Position numbers and translations under genes: made by a program | DNA from: Paenibacillus nanensis | GTDB lineage: Bacteria > Bacillota > Bacilli > Paenibacillales > Paenibacillaceae | Length of the DNA: 64,000 bases | Direction: 5' to 3' | Assembly: GCF_003583765.1 (NCBI RefSeq) | Contig: NZ_QXQA01000008.1 | Span: 185,774 to 249,773, forward strand | The notes under the pieces: generated by a model | Told to the model about the DNA's origin: nothing | The model's input: only the letters and a program-made list of their open reading frames with translations | The model's database searches: none | Shown here: piece by piece, positions 59,854 through 64,000 of the stretch | How the letters are laid out: every line of letters begins with the position of its first letter | Numbering within the stretch: position 1 is the first letter of the stretch

Positions 59854-59893
59854 GTATTGAGCTAACGTCTCCCGATAGTTCAATAACAAAACG

Positions 59894-60502
59894 TTATTTT
59901 AGGTTTTCTTTCATTAGAGTGGCTATCTTTTGTTCAGCCTCACTTGATATCCGTTCCAGTTGATTGATGAAACGTTCTTGTCGGTCTACTGATTGGTTCT
60001 GGCTTAACTTTGCTTTGCCCTCTATCTTGCTTATTTTAATTCTAAATCCTTGAACACCTTTGTTCAATCCAGCAATAAAGTCAGGGTCTACATCTTGCAA
60101 TCTATATGGGCTATCCGTTGCTTCATACTTAAATACCATCTCATGTAAGGAATCCATTAACTCTTCCTCATCATTAATAAGTTCAGTTTCTCCATATACA
60201 TGAACAGTCACATAATTCCATGTTGGCACTGCTCTATCCGTCTCGTACCACGAAGGAGAGATATAGCAATGAGGACCATGAAAAACCACTAAGACCACTT
60301 GATTACTAATATCTTTCCATTGAGGATTCGGACGAGCAAAATGACCATATAAGTATTGGTTCTCCTTGTCCAAAATTAAAGGTAAATGAGTAGCAAAGGG
60401 CATTCCATTGTGTTGCGAAAAAAGGGTCGCAAAACTATGTTCTTTTATAATTTCGTAAGCGATTTTTTCATCTTCGATTTGAAAATGCTTAGGAATATAC
60501 AT
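59894..60502 (-). CDS. paiB: PaiB family FMN-binding negative regulator
   Basis: A 202-residue protein of the PaiB family (FMN-binding split barrel). It keeps [51 protein letters not shown] and [16 protein letters not shown]...[13 protein letters not shown], all typical. In B. subtilis PaiB, together with PaiA, reduces protease synthesis and sporulation, and PaiB-like proteins may bind FMN or haem-degradation products. The ATG at 60502 has AGAGGTGAT upstream; a GTG three codons earlier is possible. A GNAT remnant and an intact GNAT gene lie upstream; PaiA is itself a GNAT, but neither shows a clear PaiA identity. Confidence 0.92.
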   Translation of the reverse strand: MYIPKHFQIEDEKIAYEIIKEHSFATLFSQHNGMPFATHLPLILDKENQYLYGHFARPNPQWKDISNQVVLVVFHGPHCYISPSWYETDRAVPTWNYVTVHVYGETELINDEEELMDSLHEMVFKYEATDSPYRLQDVDPDFIAGLNKGVQGFRIKISKIEGKAKLSQNQSVDRQERFINQLERISSEAEQKIATLMKENLK

Positions 60503-60530
60503 AGGTATCACCTCTTGGATATGGAATAGG

Positions 60531-60666
<136 letters not shown>

Positions 60667-60677
60667 TAAAAGAGTAT

Positions 60678-61109
60678 TTAAACTGTTTCATTTAACATCT
60701 TTGCAAAATATTTAGGAACCTCCGTGTAACCTTGTCTAGTATAGAACCTATGAGCGTCAGTCCTCCTTGAATGACAATGAACTTGGATCCTATCAACTCC
60801 TCTTTTTTTAGCTGATGCAGTTACATACTCCTCAATTTTCCGTCCAATTCCCTTACTTCTAGCCGTTGTGTCGACGACTAGGTAACTTATAGACGCGATG
60901 TCGCCTTTAAGTGCTAGTTGCGGAATGTAATGTATCGATATGCAAGCAGCAATACGTCCTTCATCCTCATAAATCAATAATTCTTCATCAGGATGTTCAA
61001 GAAGTCTTTTTATGTTTTCCTTTATGAAGGACTCTGTATCAGGATAACCTAACTGAACCAACAATTCAGAAATCTCTTTCCAATCTTCAAGTTTTGCTTG
61101 TCTCATCAT
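60678..61109 (-). CDS. GNAT family N-acetyltransferase
   Basis: A 143-residue acetyltransferase. The acetyl-CoA site is ISYLVVDTTARSKGIGRKIEEYVTASAKKRG (the R-x-x-G-x-G/A motif appears as RSKGIG), followed by VHCHSRRTDAHRFYTRQGYTEVPKYFAKML. It resembles GNAT enzymes of the aminoglycoside/phosphinothricin-like group, but substrate is unknown. GGGAGTG lies eight bases before the ATG. Upstream on the same strand is the drug/metabolite transporter gene, with 58 bases between, so they may be co-transcribed. Confidence 0.92.
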   Translation of the reverse strand: MMRQAKLEDWKEISELLVQLGYPDTESFIKENIKRLLEHPDEELLIYEDEGRIAACISIHYIPQLALKGDIASISYLVVDTTARSKGIGRKIEEYVTASAKKRGVDRIQVHCHSRRTDAHRFYTRQGYTEVPKYFAKMLNETV

Positions 61110-61167
61110 TTAATTCACTCCCAATTAATCGGTTAGGGTTTCACTTCGAAATCGAATTTGCAAACTT

Positions 61168-62068
61168 TTATGATGCAAACTTCCGTGCGAATGCCACGCA
61201 CAGTACGACGGCGATATTCACTACTATGATAGTCCAACCGACAGGCTCCTGCAGGACGATAGATGCAAGCAGCAGTCCGAAGAAAGGCTGAAGGAGTTGT
61301 AACTGTCCGACCGCCACTATGCCGCCCTGGGCAAGACCACGATACCAGAATACAAAGCCAATAAGCATGCTGAAAAGGGAGACATAAGCAAGGCTGAAGT
61401 GAGCGGAAAGACCGATACCATCCCACGAGTCCGGCGTGTAATAAATCGTGAGCAGTAACGTAACTGGAAGAGACAAAACGAGCGCCCAGGAGATCACCTG
61501 CCAGCCCCCTAACTTCCGTGTGAGCCGCGCTCCTTCCGCATAACCGAGACCACACACAATGATAGCAGCCAGCATGAACGCGTCGCCTACCGACGAAGAT
61601 GTAACCCCCTGGGCTAGTGCGAAACCTGTCACAAGGGCACTGCCGAAAGCTGAGAAGATCCAAAAGGTTGGTCGAGGTCGTTCACCGCCGCGCAGTACAC
61701 CAAAGATCGCCGTTGCAAGCGGCAGAAGTCCAATGAAAATAATCGCATGCGCGGACGTGACATGATGAAGCGCCAAGGCTGTCAGCAGTGGAAACCCCAC
61801 TACCACGCCGAGTGCTACTACCAAAAGGGGAACGATGTCGCTTCGGTCAGGCCGTTGTTGCCGGAAGACAAGGAGAAGCACTCCTGCAAACACACCAGCG
61901 ATTGTGGCGCGGCATACAGTAAGGAACAACGGATCAAAATCCGCTACAGCAACGCGTGTTGCGGGTAACGAGCCGCTGAAGATGAGTACCCCCAGGAAAC
62001 CGTTAATCCATCCGCTTGTCTTTTTATTAATTTCAATCCCCCCCCTTAGAAAGACGTTTCGAGTTCAA
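61168..62068 (-). pseudogene. EamA/DMT family transporter gene with poly-G frameshift near the start
   Basis: From about 62037 the frame encodes a ten-helix drug/metabolite transporter (NGFLGVLIFSGSLPATRVAVADFDPLFLTVCRATIAG, then the second EamA repeat IGFVFWYRGLAQGGIVAVGQLQLLQPFFGLLLASIVLQEP). No ATG, GTG or TTG begins that frame before a TTG at 61929, which would drop the first helix. A TTG at 62068 with AAGGA seven bases upstream starts a frame that runs into a tract of eight G (62045-62038). With seven G it would read straight into the transporter; with eight it stops at once. The gene is therefore off in this sequence, by mutation, phase variation or a sequencing error. ATT at 62037 is an alternative but rare start. 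Confidence 0.7.
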
Positions 62069-62114
62069 AAAATATTCCTTATTAAATAGCGCAAACTGTC
62101 ATGTCCGCACCTCG

Positions 62115-63575
62115 TTATCCCATAAGTTTTTTAGCCGTCTGGCCGATAATTTCAAGACCTTTGCTGATATTCTCATCCGGTACTCTCGAGAATCCAAGAC
62201 GCAACGAATGCCTTCCTCCGCCGTCTGTGTAAAACATATCTCCAGGTGTAAAAATTACCCCTTTACTGGAACACTCTATAAGCAGCTTTGTTGTATCAAA
62301 ACTCTCATCAAATTCGACAAATAGATGTAGGCCTCCATCTCCCGACAATCTTTTAAAAGGGAGATACGTTTCGCAACAATGCTTGGTCCACTCGTATTTT
62401 CGTTTATATTCTTTACGGGCTTTTTTTAAAAATTTCTCCAGATTGCCGTTATAGAGGTATTGAAAGAGAACTGCTTGATCAAGCGTCGAGGTGTGAATGC
62501 TACGGGCTCGTTTAATGCTCTCAAGGTAATCGATCAGCTGGTGATCCGCCAGCACCCAACCAACTCGAAGGCCAGGAAAGAGCACTTTGGAGAAGCTTCC
62601 CATATAAATAACTGCATTGCCCTGTCCGGCCGATGCGATTAAAGGGGACACATGCGAACCCGAATAGCGCAGTTCCTCGTTGAAGCCGTCTTCGATGACC
62701 GGGATACGGTGACGTGCCATGAGCTGCATGATCGCCTGTCTTTTTCCAGGAGACGTTACAATGCCAGTAGGATTGTGGTAGGACGGGATAAAATAAGCGA
62801 AATTATAAGATCGTTCAGTCAAAACTCGTTCTAGTTCAGCCAGAATAATGCCATCACGCTCCATCGGAACGCCTGTAATATCGAAGCCGTTCAGTCTCAA
62901 GTTTTTGATGGCGGCGTAATGCGTCGGGTTCTCGCAAATGACCGAGTTACCGTCTTTCTTACGAAGGGCGGACATTACGATATCGAACGCTTCCGTGAAT
63001 CCGCTCGTTATCAGCATATCTTTTCCTCTCAGATCGACGCCCTTTTGCTTCATATATTTCATCAAATAATCGATAAGTGGCTTATATCCTTTCGCGTAGC
63101 CGTAATTCAGCAGTACGCCACCCTCCATCGCTATTCGGTCTAAAAATGCTCGCTTTACATTGTCTAGATCGAACAGCTTTTCGTCAGGCGCAATGCTAGT
63201 AAAGGAAATTACGCTTTTATCTGCGCGTATGCCATGTTTCATCCGGTCTAATTCTACTGCTTGTCGGGCATATCCGTTAATTCGCGATTGCCAATCGATG
63301 TCGTAAGATGGGGCAACTCCGCCTAGTGGAGCGGAAGCTGCAACATAGCTGCCTTTCCCCTGAACTGTGTAGACGAAACCATCTTCCTTCAACTCCGCAT
63401 ATGCGGTAATAACGGTGTTGCGGCTGACGGCGAGCTGCAAGCCGAGCTCGCGGGTAGAGGGAAGCTTCTGATCGGCTTGAAGGGATCCCCTAATCATCAA
63501 ACGTTTTAAGTAATCTTTCACCTGAATATAGGCAGGTAGGTCATCCTTAAACTTGAATTCATAAAACATTTTCAT
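62115..63575 (-). CDS. MocR family regulator (GntR HTH plus aminotransferase-like domain)
   Basis: A 486-residue protein. The GntR winged helix is at about 5-75 (LPAYIQVKDYLKRLMIRGSLQADQKLPSTRELGLQLAVSRNTVITAYAELKEDGFVYTVQGKGSYVA). A fold-type I PLP domain follows (about 115-485), with MGSFSKVLFPGLRVGW supplying the PLP lysine and FAYFIPSYHNPTGIV the substrate loop. This is the MocR/GabR/PdxR layout, where PLP or an amino-compound adduct acts as effector. I chose the ATG at 63575, since GATGGGGGCG lies before it; the longer open frame runs into a hairpin. The DMT and GNAT genes downstream on the same strand are candidate targets. Confidence 0.92.
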   Translation of the reverse strand: MKMFYEFKFKDDLPAYIQVKDYLKRLMIRGSLQADQKLPSTRELGLQLAVSRNTVITAYAELKEDGFVYTVQGKGSYVAASAPLGGVAPSYDIDWQSRINGYARQAVELDRMKHGIRADKSVISFTSIAPDEKLFDLDNVKRAFLDRIAMEGGVLLNYGYAKGYKPLIDYLMKYMKQKGVDLRGKDMLITSGFTEAFDIVMSALRKKDGNSVICENPTHYAAIKNLRLNGFDITGVPMERDGIILAELERVLTERSYNFAYFIPSYHNPTGIVTSPGKRQAIMQLMARHRIPVIEDGFNEELRYSGSHVSPLIASAGQGNAVIYMGSFSKVLFPGLRVGWVLADHQLIDYLESIKRARSIHTSTLDQAVLFQYLYNGNLEKFLKKARKEYKRKYEWTKHCCETYLPFKRLSGDGGLHLFVEFDESFDTTKLLIECSSKGVIFTPGDMFYTDGGGRHSLRLGFSRVPDENISKGLEIIGQTAKKLMG

Positions 63576-63619
63576 CGCCCCCATCTTCATGATGACACAG
63601 AATGGGAAGGGAAAGAAAG

Positions 63620-63653
63620 AACCACACCCCGGTTTTTTTGCCGGGGTGTGGTT
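63620..63653 (-). terminator. Strong hairpin upstream of the mocR-type gene
   Basis: AACCACACCCCGG pairs with CCGGGGTGTGGTT, a 13-bp perfect stem with an eight-base loop. On the minus strand CTTTCTTTCC follows. It probably ends the transcript coming from 63998 or acts as an attenuator 45 bases before the mocR-type start. From 63654 to 63773 I see no gene. Confidence 0.7.
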
Positions 63654-63773
63654 TCGGAAGTAATCGACGCGATCAAGGTGTATCATGCGGAGCAATGGCG
63701 GCAATCAGCCCGGCATTCCCGACAGCCGCTACACCTCCTTACTCGATTAGGTCAGCCTTCCCGCCCAAAACGA

Positions 63774-63998
63774 TCAAAAGCCGCGAGGGTTCACCGGGGC
63801 TATCTTTGCGCAGATATACTGAGCTAAACTGCCCTTTCGTATTATGAGATCAACCATTTCTTTCTGGTTGATCCTTTTTGCATTAGCTTCGAGGATTAAA
63901 GTAGCCGGGTCGAACGTACCTGCCCGTGGGACTTGATCCCGAGCGCTATAATGTTCACCCCTACTTGTCATGACCATGATTGAGGCTGGTTGGGACAT
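63774..63998 (-). CDS. Hypothetical protein, probably cut by the window edge
   Basis: An open frame of 74 codons (SQPASIMVMTSRGEHYSARD...AKRINQKEMVDLIIRKGSLAQYICAKIAPVNPRGF). It reaches to two bases from the window end, so its true start may lie outside. I do not recognise a family. The C-terminal half looks like an amphipathic helix-rich segment. It is followed by the hairpin at 63620-63653. It may also be a chance frame. Confidence 0.35.
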   Translation of the reverse strand: MSQPASIMVMTSRGEHYSARDQVPRAGTFDPATLILEANAKRINQKEMVDLIIRKGSLAQYICAKIAPVNPRGF

Positions 63999-64000
63999 AG

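Noticed and set aside
60678..61109. Reading the GNAT gene as paiA because paiB is nearby.
   Set aside because: The two are separated by a GNAT remnant, the protein is only 143 residues (PaiA is about 170), and no PaiA-specific pattern is visible.

Overview
The window looks like chromosome of a Paenibacillus-type, Gram-positive, spore-forming bacterium. The evidence is two S-layer-homology (SLH) surface proteins, a SpoVB-type flippase, three sugar ABC transporter loci of Ugp, Rbs and Lpl type, a GH5 endoglucanase, CcpA cre boxes, strong AGGAGG ribosome binding sites with frequent GTG/TTG starts, and many one-component regulators (PadR, TetR, MerR, HxlR, MocR, two LysR, AraC, XRE). There is no rRNA, tRNA, CRISPR array, intact transposase or prophage that I can see. 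All assignments come from reading motifs in the sequence; no database search was run.

Layout. Positions 1-2826 hold the end of an Rbs-type sugar importer (ATPase, permease, binding lipoprotein). Positions 4501-10310 hold a Ugp-type sugar importer on the minus strand, divergent from a secreted SLH-anchored GH5 glucanase; two adjoining cre-like boxes lie between them. Positions 10486-16621 carry a DinB-like protein, a decayed phosphotransferase gene, a SpoVB-like flippase, a MetX-like hydrolase and its divergent LysR regulator. Positions 16762-20365 carry a short UvrA-like ATPase, a VOC protein and a dihydrofolate-reductase-like protein; the first and last share a near-identical 37-bp promoter element. 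Positions 20680-23338 are a PadR-DUF1048-DUF1048-ABC exporter operon. Positions 23521-31758 hold an RCC1-repeat protein and a 2382-residue kelch/OmpL47-like/Ig/SLH surface protein with a recent 1377-bp internal tandem duplication.

Positions 31964-44674 are a patchwork of one- and two-gene units: TetR/MFS with matching operators, LtrA, DUF1801, S51 peptidase, a tandem P-loop ATPase, MerR, SDR, XRE, MFS, MDR oxidoreductase and MepB, plus remnants of a nitroreductase and an NmrA-like reductase. Positions 44858-51902 are an AraC-controlled minus-strand locus (Lpl-type ABC importer, BadF-type sugar kinase, GH4 6-phospho-beta-glycosidase) with a consensus cre box. It suggests import, phosphorylation by a kinase and hydrolysis without a PTS.

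Positions 52184-63998 look more AT-rich in the middle and contain GrpB, LysR/LysE, methionine aminopeptidase, an RlmA-family rRNA methyltransferase, small hypothetical genes, HxlR, an NmrA-type reductase, PaiB, GNAT, a drug/metabolite transporter with a poly-G frameshift, and MocR. The most striking item is the leader of the methyltransferase: a 10-codon ORF ending Arg-Phe-Arg-stop, followed by a terminator and a second structure next to the start site. This is the architecture of macrolide-inducible attenuation. At least five genes in the window are broken, and two genes lack a normal start codon at the expected place.
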